Source: Leptospira sp. (GTDB lineage Bacteria > Spirochaetota > Leptospiria > Leptospirales > Leptospiraceae). Taken from it: a DNA stretch of 64,000 nt. Position 1 is the stretch's first letter, and each line of letters opens with the position of its first letter. Location of the stretch: NCBI GenBank assembly GCA_027531445.1, contig JAPZRK010000030.1, positions 51,631 to 115,630 of the forward strand, read 5' to 3'. The notes beneath the pieces are model-generated. The model saw only the letters and a list, made by a program, of their open reading frames with translations. It was not told the origin of the DNA and made no database searches. The position numbers and the translations under genes were made by a program. Positions 9,133-18,911 of this stretch are shown in pieces.

Positions 9133-10293
9133 ATGCCCCAGATACCTAAAAAACAAACTGCAAGAAAAAAAATAGATTCAACCGATCAGGATATGGTTTG
9201 GGTAGGTGTCGGCTCTAATCAAACAAAGGCCCAGAAAGAATTTAATGATGCGCTCAATAAACATAAGGAAACTCAAAGCAGAGCAAAAGAAGCCGAAGCA
9301 CTTTTTACTTTAGTCAATCAAAGGTATTTGAATGACGTAATCCCTGAGATTGAAAAACAAAAGGGTATGATCAAACGAAGATATACGCTGATGTTTGAGA
9401 TTTTGACAGAAGAGCGATGTTCGCTATCGGTCAACCAACGTGAGTTCATTCGTCGTTATCTGTTGGAAAGTGCACATGAACTTTTATCTGAGGATACTCC
9501 TTTTTATATGGGTCTCATCGAAGCATTAGAAACAAAAATGGAAAGGAAGGAGCGCCTTGCACATAAACTTCGAGCTGAGGCACAAATCAAAAGACAGTTT
9601 GGGATGGAAATCGATTTGGATGAATTGAATCAAACTGAATTTGAAGATGAAGAGGCAAGGCAAGCACATGATGAAAAGTTCAAAGAATTTCGAGAGAAGT
9701 TTGAAGAATTTAGAAACAACCACTATAAAAAATACAACCAAGGCTTCGGATCCGATCAGCGAAAAAAATCCAAGGCTCAAATTGAAAAGGAAAAGAAACT
9801 CGCAGACGCAGAAAAGCTCATCAGTCTTGATATCAATTCGTTATTTAAAAATCTTGCTAAGCTCATTCACCCAGACACTGAACAAGACCCGGTTCTTCGT
9901 GAAAAAAAATCTCAGCTGATGCGAAGCCTCTCCGGTGCACGAGACAATATGAATATAGCTGAGATTCTCGAAATTAAAATGCAGGTAGATGATCTCATCC
10001 CGGATAATCAAACGGATGTTTCGTTTAGCGATAAAACCATCAAACGGTTTGTCTCAATCATCAAAACAAAAATAAAAGATTTAGAAAACATGATCGCAAG
10101 TCGATTGTTTTCGCATCCACTTTTAGAATCCTATCCTGGAAGGAATTTGAATCCAGATTCTTTAAAAAAATATGTAGAAAAAGTTATCAAAGACAATCGA
10201 TCGATTACCCAAGTTGTCAAAGCAGATGTGGATCGACTAGAGAGCGATCCAAAATATATCAAAAGTATGATCCGGTCCATGCAGGCTTTCTAA
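9133..10293 (+). CDS. J-domain-like coiled-coil protein
   Basis: A 386-residue cytoplasmic protein. It opens with a basic tail, then long charged helices (about 35-230) with coiled-coil character and many Glu/Lys heptads. At about 236-275 there is a J-domain core: helix II (INSLFKNLAKLI), the HPD tripeptide at about 246-248 and helix III with LREKKSQLMRSLSGA. The HPD is the DnaK-contacting motif of DnaJ proteins. The domain is internal and lacks a clear helix I, zinc-finger or Gly/Phe region, so this is not classical DnaJ. The gene is followed after 4 bp by a methyltransferase gene, probably in one operon. It may recruit DnaK to a specific client; this is inference. Confidence 0.6.
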   Translation: MPQIPKKQTARKKIDSTDQDMVWVGVGSNQTKAQKEFNDALNKHKETQSRAKEAEALFTLVNQRYLNDVIPEIEKQKGMIKRRYTLMFEILTEERCSLSVNQREFIRRYLLESAHELLSEDTPFYMGLIEALETKMERKERLAHKLRAEAQIKRQFGMEIDLDELNQTEFEDEEARQAHDEKFKEFREKFEEFRNNHYKKYNQGFGSDQRKKSKAQIEKEKKLADAEKLISLDINSLFKNLAKLIHPDTEQDPVLREKKSQLMRSLSGARDNMNIAEILEIKMQVDDLIPDNQTDVSFSDKTIKRFVSIIKTKIKDLENMIASRLFSHPLLESYPGRNLNPDSLKKYVEKVIKDNRSITQVVKADVDRLESDPKYIKSMIRSMQAF

Positions 10294-10297
10294 AAAA

Positions 10298-11017
10298 ATG
10301 ACGATCAAATCCTTTTTAACTCCCAAAAAGAAAAATATCGACCTTCCTTCTGCCAAGATGAAACATTCTGGCCAAGGTAAAAATGGGAAGGCATTCGAAT
10401 CAGAATATTGGACTGAAATTTATGGTAGTGGACTAGACGTAGACGGGTCATATAACGCCAAACAACATGCAAATTACTTGCACTCGTTATTCGCTCTAAT
10501 GGAAATTCCAGTTTATAAAATGGCTGACTTCGGATTTGGGAAGGGGCTCTTGCTTCGGGAATTTGTAAAGGCATTTGCACCCGTTAAAGTGTATGCGGTG
10601 GATGCCTCCGAAGATGCCTACCTCGAACTAATTAAAAAAGATTGGGTCAAAAAATCAGATAAGTTTCATACATTCCACTCTCCCTTAGAGGACTTTCATT
10701 TGCCAAAGTTGGAAAGGGAACCTGTTGATCTAGGCATTTGTAATTCAGTCATTCAATACATCCCCGATAAAGTATTACCGGAAGTATTGGAAAAACTTGC
10801 GAAGTATTGTAACTATTTGTACTTTACGGTCCCTACAAAAACGGACTATGATTTGATGCGCAAAGAGATGAATTTTTCCGATCCCTATGCTTTTGAAAGA
10901 ACAGCAAAGCAGTATCGAAAACTGATTTCCCGCGATTTTGAAGTAGTTGGATATAATTTACTACAAAGTAAATGGTTAGGCGAAAAGGGTTTCAAAGAAG
11001 AGTTCTTTCGAGCTTAA
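10298..11017 (+). CDS. Class I SAM-dependent methyltransferase
   Basis: A 239-residue soluble protein. The SAM-binding motif I is ADFGFGKGLLLREF, followed by the strand-beta2 acidic motif VYAVDASEDAY and a motif-IV-like strand DLGICNSVIQYIPD; together these give the Rossmann-like class I fold. The substrate is not evident: the N-terminal 60 residues (Lys-rich, then a WTEIYGSG segment) do not match a family I know. It starts 4 bp after the J-domain-like gene, which suggests coordinated expression, possibly protein or tRNA methylation. Confidence 0.75.
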   Translation: MTIKSFLTPKKKNIDLPSAKMKHSGQGKNGKAFESEYWTEIYGSGLDVDGSYNAKQHANYLHSLFALMEIPVYKMADFGFGKGLLLREFVKAFAPVKVYAVDASEDAYLELIKKDWVKKSDKFHTFHSPLEDFHLPKLEREPVDLGICNSVIQYIPDKVLPEVLEKLAKYCNYLYFTVPTKTDYDLMRKEMNFSDPYAFERTAKQYRKLISRDFEVVGYNLLQSKWLGEKGFKEEFFRA

Positions 11018-11081
11018 GAAAGATTTTTCTTTACAATTTTCGGATCTTTCCGAAGTATAAAGAGGAAGCGGAGATTCTCAA

Positions 11082-14000
11082 ATGCGGAATTTAATTACAA
11101 TTACTTTCCTTGTTATTTTTTCCTCTTGCAGTCTACCTTCTCTCGTCAGAAGCCCATTAGAATTTTTGGGTTTATTCCGTTTTTTCAATCGCACTACAAC
11201 AGTCTCAACGGAGTTCTCATTGGGAGGATCCGTATCTGGCCTATTCTCTGGATCTTCGGTTGAAGTATCATCCAGCACTGAATCTGCTCCGGTGAGCGTA
11301 AGTTCAGACGGAAATTTCGTTTTCCCTACCAAATTAAAAACAGGCACGTCTTACAACGTAACGATCAAGTCGGTGAGCACTCCTTCCATGGTATGCAATT
11401 TGACCAATGGGTCGGGAACGGTTCAAACAACGGATATCTCTAATATAACCATAGTATGCGAAGGCTCTCCCGATTACAAAGAGATCGGTGTCAATGTAGC
11501 TGGAATCACTGGTTCACTCAGCGTCCAATTGAACGGAACTGACACTCAGGTGATCACCTCAGACGGACTTAGAAAATTCAGTTCCAGGTTACAAATTGGA
11601 ACGAGTTTTACTGTATCGATTGCTAGCCAGTCAGCTGGTTCTGTCTGTGCATTTGAAGATCCCGCTCTCACCTTGGGCACAGTAGCGAGCACAAATATCA
11701 CACTAAACATCCGTTGTTTGACTGGTTATTTAAGTGGTGGAACGATCCAATCTAGTGCCGCCGCCAATCTTGTGAACCCATCGCCGCAACATTTTTACCT
11801 TCGTACAATGGTTGGAACCTATCCTGGTATATCGTCAGGCTTTGCTAACGGTCCGCCAAATACGACCTTATTCGATAGCCCTACTGGTATGGCGAGTGAT
11901 GGAACGAATGTTTATGTGGCTGATTATTTGAACCATCGAATCCGTAGAATCGTGATTGCCACGGGAGTGAGTTCCACTCTGGCGGGTGGCAATTCAGGTG
12001 GAGGAGTTACTTGTCCGGGAACGGTCACCACTGCATGTAAAGATGGGATCGGAACGGCGGCTCAATTTAATGGTCCCTATCAGCTAACAACTGATGGAAC
12101 ATCTCTTTACGTTTTGGAATTTTTGGGCAATCGGATTCGCAAAATCAATTTAGCCACGGGCGCAGTCACAACTCTTGCCGGCGATGGAACTACCTCCTTT
12201 GCAGATAATGCCAATGGACTACTTGCTTCATTTTCGAATCCCCATGGAATCACTCTTCATAATGGAATGTTGTATGTATCGGATCGTTACAACAATCGGA
12301 TCCGTTTGGTGAATCCCATCACAAGTGCCGTGACTACCTTTGCAGGAGATGGTAGCGCGATTACTGTTGATGGAAATGGAACGTCGGCTTCATTATTCAA
12401 TCCCGTCAACGCTGTCGCATTAGGTGGATACTTATACTTTACTGATCTTGGCGGTAATCGGATCCGTCGTATAGATCTGTCAGGTGCCAATGCAGTCACA
12501 ACAATTGCTGGCAATGGAATGACGTTGTCTGTGGATGGTTATGGATTGAATGCACAATTTAGTGGGCCGTTTTCCCTTGCAACCGATGGTACGGATCTAT
12601 TTATCGCTGATTACAATACCTATAAAATTCGCCACCTCAGGATTTCCGATACAAAAGTGACAACGTTAGTTGGCGGTGGAACGAGTGGTTATGTGGATAA
12701 CGCAAGTGCCAATGCGCGGATGAACCAACCAGTTTTTTTGCTTTCCGATGGCAGTCATTTGTATGTTTCAGATGCAGCTAATCACTCTCTGCGCCGACTG
12801 CAAAATGCAGAGCTCCTTCGTTATACGTTTGATACAAATATTGATGACTCGATTGGAACGAACCATGGGACCTTTGTAGGATCGGTATCTACACCGGTCG
12901 CTGATGAAAATGGAACCACGAATGGTGCTCGCGAATTTGATGGCATCGCGCAATACATACGGACGGGAGGTGGGATCTCTTGGGAAGGAAGTCCAGTTTC
13001 CGATTTTTTGACGATTTCACTATGGGTTTTCCCTAGCAATGCGGCAACGGATACTGCCTTGTTTTACAATGGAACGGAAGGGGCAAACGGCTATGGTCTA
13101 TTTATGCAGGCAAACACGAGAGCCCTTTTTGTAAAATTGGACTCTGGAGTGATGAGTGCCATCACCTCTCGCACACTTCCGCTCAATCACTGGAGTCATG
13201 TAACACTTTCAAGGAATGGTGGAGTATGGCAAATCCATATTGATGGTATCAACCAAGCTCTCACTCCTACTTTTTCTGCGTCTCCTACCTCTCTCCCCAG
13301 TGGTCCCCTCAGAATAGGAAGTGGGGGTGCCACGACATTTTTCAAAGGGAAGGTTTCTGATCTTCGTTTTTTCAAAGGGGCATTGGATGACGAAGCCATT
13401 GGGCGGTTAGCCGTACAAGTACCTTCAGGTCTGGTCGCATATTATCCTTTCAATGGCAATACCGATGATTACAGTGGTAATGGGAATCACCTAACTGCAA
13501 CGGCAACAATTCCGAGTGACGATCGCTTTAAATTTCCATTCGGCTCCTATTACTTCAATGGCACAACTGCTTTTATGGAAAGGACTTCGCCTGCACCAAT
13601 CGTTGGTTTGCCGACTGGCACTACCGCAAGGACTCATTGTGCTTGGCTCCGTACAGAGAGCAATGTCACTCAAAACATCTTTGGATATGGAACTGCATCC
13701 GTTGGAAATGGAAGTGGAATCGCAATCGATGCTTCCAATTTTATAAATGACGGATACTTTAGTAATTTTAATTCCAGTCACTATGGTCTTCGTTTGGAGT
13801 GGGTACATTTTTGTGCTACATCTGTTGGAACAACTGCGGCAAACTATGTGAATGGAGTGTTGCAAGATAGTGGAACAGTCAGTAGGTCTACCAATACCTC
13901 TGCATCTTTACAAATTGGTCGAAGGATTGACGCTGCGGATCCTTTTTTTGGTGCGTTGGATGACATACGTATTTATAACCGAGTGTTATCTGCGGCAGAA

Positions 14001-14810
14001 ATCAGAGTTCTTGCTGGCAACCATCCCACCCAGGTGAGCGTATGGAATTATACTCCCGCTAGCAGTAGTTTGAAGTTTTATCTCACCCCAGAGTCTGCAT
14101 CATACGGACCTGCTGCCTGTGGTGGAGGTGGGACATCTTGTGTTAGTCTTTGGAGCGATCGGAGTGGAAATGGAATCAATGTCTTCCAAGTGACACCTGC
14201 CAATCAACCTTTCTTTTCTATAGGAAGCATCAATGGCCAAGATGGCGTACGATTTGAAGCTGGCATTGCTCCACCAAACCCCGACTATTTGACTACGTCT
14301 TGCCAACCAAGTTTGATCGGAAATACAAATACGATTTTTGCAGTTTTCAATGAAATTTCCCAAGCTGCGAATAATGGGATCTTTCAAAATGGAGATTATA
14401 ATGGTGGAGTCGGTGGTAAATTACTATATCTAACGAGAAGTGTAGGAAGCAATCCAACATTATTTAATCTAAACGCAAATGGTATTTCTGTAATCTCAAC
14501 GAGTAATTTCAATTCTATTAACGAATCAGTTATCCTTGCTTTGGATTATAATGGTACTTCTGGCAACTTAGTTAAAAATGGGACGGTCCAGCCTTTTCTC
14601 TCTAATGCTCCTGGAGCAGCACCTATTTGTGATGTAGGTAGTTCCCTTCATATCGGTAGGTACTTCTATAATGGCCCCGACAATCATTTAGATGGACATT
14701 TGGGAGACTTTCTCTATTTTGATCAAGTGCTTTCCCCTTCCGATAGAAATATCGTTAATTGTTATTTATCCAGAAAGTACAACATTCCCGTGTCTCACTC
14801 TTGTCCTTAA
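11082..14810 (+). CDS. Large surface lipoprotein with NHL propeller and LamG-like domains
   Basis: A 1242-residue predicted lipoprotein: signal MRNLITITFLVIFSSC with Cys16 as the lipidated residue. Domains in order are: two beta-rich repeats at about 45-215, each ending in a Cys-containing strand (ITIVC, LNIRC); six NHL-type repeats at about 265-600 (for example NVYVADYLNHRIRRI and MLYVSDRYNNRIRLV), enough for a six-bladed propeller; two LamG/concanavalin-like domains at about 600-770 and 785-985, with LRIGSG and LQIGRRI strands and LDDIRIYNRVLS; and a third related domain to the end (LWSDRSGNG, LHIGRYFYNG). Such architecture suggests ligand or glycan binding outside the cell. An inverted repeat TTCGGA-TCTT-TCCGAA at 11039-11054 precedes the gene. 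No enzyme motif is seen. Confidence 0.82.
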   Translation: MRNLITITFLVIFSSCSLPSLVRSPLEFLGLFRFFNRTTTVSTEFSLGGSVSGLFSGSSVEVSSSTESAPVSVSSDGNFVFPTKLKTGTSYNVTIKSVSTPSMVCNLTNGSGTVQTTDISNITIVCEGSPDYKEIGVNVAGITGSLSVQLNGTDTQVITSDGLRKFSSRLQIGTSFTVSIASQSAGSVCAFEDPALTLGTVASTNITLNIRCLTGYLSGGTIQSSAAANLVNPSPQHFYLRTMVGTYPGISSGFANGPPNTTLFDSPTGMASDGTNVYVADYLNHRIRRIVIATGVSSTLAGGNSGGGVTCPGTVTTACKDGIGTAAQFNGPYQLTTDGTSLYVLEFLGNRIRKINLATGAVTTLAGDGTTSFADNANGLLASFSNPHGITLHNGMLYVSDRYNNRIRLVNPITSAVTTFAGDGSAITVDGNGTSASLFNPVNAVALGGYLYFTDLGGNRIRRIDLSGANAVTTIAGNGMTLSVDGYGLNAQFSGPFSLATDGTDLFIADYNTYKIRHLRISDTKVTTLVGGGTSGYVDNASANARMNQPVFLLSDGSHLYVSDAANHSLRRLQNAELLRYTFDTNIDDSIGTNHGTFVGSVSTPVADENGTTNGAREFDGIAQYIRTGGGISWEGSPVSDFLTISLWVFPSNAATDTALFYNGTEGANGYGLFMQANTRALFVKLDSGVMSAITSRTLPLNHWSHVTLSRNGGVWQIHIDGINQALTPTFSASPTSLPSGPLRIGSGGATTFFKGKVSDLRFFKGALDDEAIGRLAVQVPSGLVAYYPFNGNTDDYSGNGNHLTATATIPSDDRFKFPFGSYYFNGTTAFMERTSPAPIVGLPTGTTARTHCAWLRTESNVTQNIFGYGTASVGNGSGIAIDASNFINDGYFSNFNSSHYGLRLEWVHFCATSVGTTAANYVNGVLQDSGTVSRSTNTSASLQIGRRIDAADPFFGALDDIRIYNRVLSAAEIRVLAGNHPTQVSVWNYTPASSSLKFYLTPESASYGPAACGGGGTSCVSLWSDRSGNGINVFQVTPANQPFFSIGSINGQDGVRFEAGIAPPNPDYLTTSCQPSLIGNTNTIFAVFNEISQAANNGIFQNGDYNGGVGGKLLYLTRSVGSNPTLFNLNANGISVISTSNFNSINESVILALDYNGTSGNLVKNGTVQPFLSNAPGAAPICDVGSSLHIGRYFYNGPDNHLDGHLGDFLYFDQVLSPSDRNIVNCYLSRKYNIPVSHSCP

Positions 14811-14824
14811 AAGTACCAGTCTAA

Positions 14825-15469
14825 ATGTACGATTGGCTTTCGCTTAACTTTAGTGTATTAGTAATTTTGAATTATCCGATTTCCTTATTGGAATTTTTTG
14901 GGATTCTATCTGGTCTAATCTGCGTTTATACAGCGGCTAAAAATTGGATCATCACATGGCCTGTTGGCATCTTCAATTCCATTTGTTTTTTCTTTTTGTT
15001 TTACCAAGTCCAATTGTATTCGGATATGCTGTTGCAAGTTTACTTTTTTGGTTCGAGTGTGTATGGCTGGATTTATTGGAGCAAACGGAAAGGTGTGGAA
15101 ATACCGATTACAGTGCTTGGTGCTAAGCTTTTCATTTTGCTTCTTAGTTTAATACTCTTGTTTAGTTATTTGTTAGGTGAATTTACAATTCAGCTGCCAA
15201 ATCTTATTCCCAAATATTTTGCACTGCCACCATCCTATCCTTATTTTGATGCATTTACAACGATCGCAAGTATCGTTGCAAATTTTTTATTGGCGAAGAG
15301 AATCTTGCAGTCTTGGTATTTGTGGATTTCAGTTGATGTTGTTTGTATTAGTCTTTATTTTTTGAAAGGTATTGATTTGGTTGCGATGGAATATGTGGTG
15401 TTTCTTCTCATCGCAATTTATGGTGTAGTCTTCTGGAAAAAAAATTCCGAAGTTAGATCAACTCACTAA
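14825..15469 (+). CDS. pnuC: Nicotinamide riboside/mononucleoside transporter PnuC
   Basis: A 214-residue inner-membrane protein with about seven helices. Family features are an N-terminal LEFFGILSGLICVYTAAKN, the WPVGIFNSICFF segment and YGWIYWSKR, which fit PnuC transporters for vitamin B3 precursors of NAD. It lies 14 bp after the large lipoprotein gene but is probably independent in function. Its stop codon overlaps the stop of the opposite-strand cutA gene by 4 bp. No nicotinamide riboside kinase gene is present nearby. Confidence 0.88.
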   Translation: MYDWLSLNFSVLVILNYPISLLEFFGILSGLICVYTAAKNWIITWPVGIFNSICFFFLFYQVQLYSDMLLQVYFFGSSVYGWIYWSKRKGVEIPITVLGAKLFILLLSLILLFSYLLGEFTIQLPNLIPKYFALPPSYPYFDAFTTIASIVANFLLAKRILQSWYLWISVDVVCISLYFLKGIDLVAMEYVVFLLIAIYGVVFWKKNSEVRSTH

Positions 15470-15798
15470 GCGGAATTTCTTTTGATTTTTTCTGAGATAA
15501 ACGCTTTATATGCCGGTGATCCAAAAGATACATCCATCCTAATGATTTCAGGGGCAATGTAAGGATGTTTTTTCATTATGTATTCTTCGATCGCCTCATA
15601 CGTATCAGCCGTAGCCTTGAGTAAGATTTTATTTTCTGTATCGACAGTGATTTTGCCATCCCACATATAAACTAGTTCCACTTCAGGAAAAATGGTTCCA
15701 GATTTAATGATGCCTTGTTCCAACATTTCCGATATGTGCTCTTCCGCCATATCTCGGTCACCAATTGTCGTAAAAACTAAGATTTCTTGTTCAGCCAT
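15466..15798 (-). CDS. cutA: CutA-family divalent-cation tolerance protein
   Basis: A 110-residue protein with the CutA1 ferredoxin-like fold pattern: EILVFTTIGDRDMAEE at the start, a central strand ELVYMWDGKI followed by ENKILLKATADTYEAIEEYI, and a C-terminal KKHPYIAPEIIRMDV close to the usual HPYxxPEI signature. CutA proteins are very stable trimers linked genetically to copper tolerance, though their biochemical role is still debated. The canonical Cys of E. coli CutA is absent here, so a metal role is uncertain. Confidence 0.87.
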   Translation of the reverse strand: MAEQEILVFTTIGDRDMAEEHISEMLEQGIIKSGTIFPEVELVYMWDGKITVDTENKILLKATADTYEAIEEYIMKKHPYIAPEIIRMDVSFGSPAYKAFISEKIKRNSA

Positions 15799-15862
15799 AA
15801 ATGCTCCTATACTAGATCTAACAGAGTCGTATCTTTTGGAAAGTCGTATTCCATTTTAAAGA

Positions 15863-18343
15863 TCATTCTTTGTTAAAGCTAAATTCGTTATTTTCGCCTA
15901 AGTCCGAGATCCCCACAAGTTTTACGTTTGCATTTCCTTCCATTTCCCTTGAAAGGTCCAATAAAAACCCATCCGTTTTGATACCAGAACTACCGGGAGA
16001 CCAGGAGCCTTGGTATTGTTTGGCGATCTTGTCATTGATTTTTAGCACTGCTTTAAAGTCTTGGTGTTCTCCGTTGATTTCTAACGTTAAATTTTGCGGA
16101 CCCAATTTTGGATTCCAAAACATTCCAGACCAGGTTCCGATAAATGATTTTGGTAACTCTTCCAAGCTGAGCGCTCGTTTTTTTACCTGGCTTGGAGCTG
16201 CGTTCAAAAAGATTGAAACAGGTTTGGAATCCTTAGATTCGGAGCCAAACTCTGATTTTGATCGAATACTATAAAAATAAAGATCACCTGGATTTCCTTC
16301 AAATACCTCAGTATAGAATGTTTGTTTTGCCGGAATGGCATTCACAAAAGCGAATTTTGCATTTTTGGGGTTGGATCCTTTTTTTATAATCTTTCGATAA
16401 ACATAATATTCATTCGAATCTTTGACTGCCTTCCAACTGATTTTTAAATTTTTGTCTTTTTGATTTAGGACATAACTAACGTTTTCTGGTGGGGGAAGAG
16501 TGGCACCAGCTGATCTTTTTGAAAGCCCAGGATCAACATTTCCAATGGCGACTTCGCTTGGCTCCGAATATCCTGTGCGGTTCGCTGAAATAACGGCATA
16601 GGCAAATAGGTTACCGTTTTGGATCACTTCATCACTATCTTCAAATGAAGTTCCATTTACTTGATATTGACCAGATAGCTCAGCATTTTGATCGAAACGA
16701 AAAACGAAGTAAGTGATGGCACCTGGAGCTTCACTCCAGCTCAATTTTACTTTATTTGCATATTCACCTGAAGAGGCAACTAAGTTGGACACTTGACCTG
16801 GAGTGCTATCGTCGGATCCAACGTTTACTCCATAAGTCTCACTCCATTCGCCGACTTTTTTCCCTTTTTGAGACGCGGCGATTCGGTAAATGTTGGTTTC
16901 AGTTTTTGATGGATTTGAATCTACAAAGGATGCGGAAGATACGTTTCCAATGTTTTTCCATCGTTTGTTGGATCCCATTTTTGAAACAATATACCCAGTG
17001 GCACCATCTACATCGGACCAGGTGAGAGAAATTTTCGGAGAATTCCCAGCCATATATGACTGTCCATGGATTCCTACGACAGATTCGAATTGTGACATTG
17101 TGTTCACTTTGGCCGAAGTGTAACCTTCCACTTCCTTTGAAGCGACGGAGCTTTCTTCTGCGGAAAAGCTGATAACGCGGTAATAGTATGTGGTACTTGG
17201 GGTAACGTTTGAGTCTGTCATCGTGGATGAATTGACATACGCAAGATCTACAAATTGATCTGCACCATCACTTTGTTCTCGCCTTTGGACAAGATAGGTC
17301 AAAGCGCCAGAAATGGCATCCCATGTTAAGACGATCTTTGAATCAAATTCGCCTCTTGAAATTTTGATCTCGGTAGGTGGAGAAAGTGGGCGAACAGGAG
17401 TTTGAGTGACAATGGTTGGGGTAGGTGTGGTCTTTTTTTCGTCGATGATCGAATACGCTTCTTGACCTGTTTTTGCAAGCATCGCATAAGAGATCCAACC
17501 AAAGCCTTTATCACCCCAATTCGGTCCCCAAGAGTTTTGAAATTTAAAGGCACCCTTTCTTCCAGAACTGGATGTTTTGTTATCATCATAACCAACAATG
17601 GTCATGGCATGGCCACCGTAACTTTTCCCTCCATTTGCATCATAGACAGCGGAGCCTTTCAAATTGTAAAATGCATCGTCGATGATGACTCCAAAAAGTA
17701 CAACATTTCCTTGAGCAAGCACCCGTTTGATGTCATCTGGTTTTTTAATATTGAGTCTTGAGTAAGATTTGATTCGGTAATTGAGGGCTTCTTGTTTTAC
17801 TGAGTCTTGTGGCTGTTTGAGATAATCCTTATCGGTGTATGGCATACTGCTCCACGGTGCCACTCCACTTTTTTGTAAGAATTCCATGGTTTTGTAATAA
17901 TAAAGTCCTTCGTCCTTGCCACCATTCTGTTGGTTATATATAAATGCTGGTGAAAATACATTCTTTCCGGAGCCTCCAGCAAAAGGAGGATCATAATCAG
18001 AAAAATTACCGCTACTTTTTGCTAAGTATGATTTGATTGCATAGCCAGATGCCCACGCCACACAGCTGTTTTGTTGGCCTTGGTTTCCGACTGGTGGCAT
18101 TTGGGATGAGAGATCCACTTTACTCGGTAGCTCTTCAAAGCTATTGAAGTCCCGTTTGAGTGGGATAGATTCTTGGATTTCTTTCGGTGCGGGTTTGTAT
18201 CCACAATTAAAGACACCCGGTTTGCAATCCTTAGACCTAACTGAATTGGGATCAAACGCTTGACCAAATAAGGAAACGAAAGATAGATGGAATATTACAC
18301 AACTGATAAACGTTAGTTTGTGGATCTTTGTTTTAATTTTCAT
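15863..18343 (-). CDS. Exported papain-family (C1A) cysteine protease with fibronectin type III domains
   Basis: An 826-residue exported protein with a signal peptide in the first 28 residues (ending LFGQA). The catalytic domain at about 70-300 has the oxyanion Gln88 and nucleophile Cys94 in NQGQQNSCVAWASGY, His245 in YGGHAMTIVGYD and Asn270 in KFQNSWGPNWGDKGFGWISY: a complete C1A triad. A short Thr/Pro linker leads to about four fibronectin-III-like modules (about 320-720), with recurring KLSWSEAPGAITYFVFR-type strands, and a C-terminal beta domain of about 90 residues (GTWSGMFWNP onward). The segment between signal and triad is short for a classical propeptide. The start overlaps the upstream small exported gene as ATGA. 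It is likely a secreted or surface protease; its substrate is unknown. Confidence 0.9.
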   Translation of the reverse strand: MKIKTKIHKLTFISCVIFHLSFVSLFGQAFDPNSVRSKDCKPGVFNCGYKPAPKEIQESIPLKRDFNSFEELPSKVDLSSQMPPVGNQGQQNSCVAWASGYAIKSYLAKSSGNFSDYDPPFAGGSGKNVFSPAFIYNQQNGGKDEGLYYYKTMEFLQKSGVAPWSSMPYTDKDYLKQPQDSVKQEALNYRIKSYSRLNIKKPDDIKRVLAQGNVVLFGVIIDDAFYNLKGSAVYDANGGKSYGGHAMTIVGYDDNKTSSSGRKGAFKFQNSWGPNWGDKGFGWISYAMLAKTGQEAYSIIDEKKTTPTPTIVTQTPVRPLSPPTEIKISRGEFDSKIVLTWDAISGALTYLVQRREQSDGADQFVDLAYVNSSTMTDSNVTPSTTYYYRVISFSAEESSVASKEVEGYTSAKVNTMSQFESVVGIHGQSYMAGNSPKISLTWSDVDGATGYIVSKMGSNKRWKNIGNVSSASFVDSNPSKTETNIYRIAASQKGKKVGEWSETYGVNVGSDDSTPGQVSNLVASSGEYANKVKLSWSEAPGAITYFVFRFDQNAELSGQYQVNGTSFEDSDEVIQNGNLFAYAVISANRTGYSEPSEVAIGNVDPGLSKRSAGATLPPPENVSYVLNQKDKNLKISWKAVKDSNEYYVYRKIIKKGSNPKNAKFAFVNAIPAKQTFYTEVFEGNPGDLYFYSIRSKSEFGSESKDSKPVSIFLNAAPSQVKKRALSLEELPKSFIGTWSGMFWNPKLGPQNLTLEINGEHQDFKAVLKINDKIAKQYQGSWSPGSSGIKTDGFLLDLSREMEGNANVKLVGISDLGENNEFSFNKE

Positions 18344-18837
18344 GGTTTGATGCCTCTCATAATCTCAATGATTTCATTCTTTTGATTTCGCTTTTCTTTT
18401 CCCAAATCTTGAAGTAGATAGTAATAGCGTTTTTTTATTTTACCCAATCGAAAGTCGATCGTGTTGTAATTTACACCGAGTAGTTTTTCTGCAGGTAGGA
18501 TCTCATTTTCCAAACTGTCGATGCCGAGTTCAAAGAGCTTTGTCATTACCGCTTCATAATCTTCTTCGGAGATGCGACTTCTGTTTTTTAGAATTTGTGC
18601 ATCTGCTTTTGTTTCGACTCGGCTAATAAACAATCCATCCTTTGTGGCTTCGATGGAAGTCATTAGTGAGTAACGAAATTCCGGCGCAACAGAACCGGAA
18701 TTTTCTTCAATGGAGATATGGAGTTCACGCCATTCTCCGTTTTTATTTTTATAATTAGGAAAAGAAGTCTTTTGATTCGTTTGAGAAGCCAATCCAAGCG
18801 AAAAAATAAATAGAATCATCGCAGGGTAGCTTCGCAC
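18340..18837 (-). CDS. Small exported protein co-translated with the papain-like protease
   Basis: A 165-residue protein with a signal peptide (MRSYPAMILFIFSLGLAS). The mature part is soluble and charged, with beta-type stretches (GEWRELHISIEE, GLFISRVETKAD) followed by a helix EEDYEAVMTKLFELG and a Lys-rich C-terminus. No known motif is evident. Its stop overlaps the protease start as ATGA and it is first in the operon, so both products should be made in fixed proportion and exported. A role as inhibitor, chaperone or regulator of the protease is a testable guess only. Confidence 0.62.
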   Translation of the reverse strand: MRSYPAMILFIFSLGLASQTNQKTSFPNYKNKNGEWRELHISIEENSGSVAPEFRYSLMTSIEATKDGLFISRVETKADAQILKNRSRISEEDYEAVMTKLFELGIDSLENEILPAEKLLGVNYNTIDFRLGKIKKRYYYLLQDLGKEKRNQKNEIIEIMRGIKP

Positions 18838-18911
18838 GAGGGATCATTGGAAAACAATTTTAAAAAAACACAATGATTTTATCTAAAAGATTGGGAATTA
18901 AGAAGAGTGGA

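Noticed and set aside
12287..12514. Antisense reading frames inside the large lipoprotein gene
   Set aside because: They lie opposite clear NHL-repeat coding sequence, have no ribosome-binding site and no recognisable protein character.
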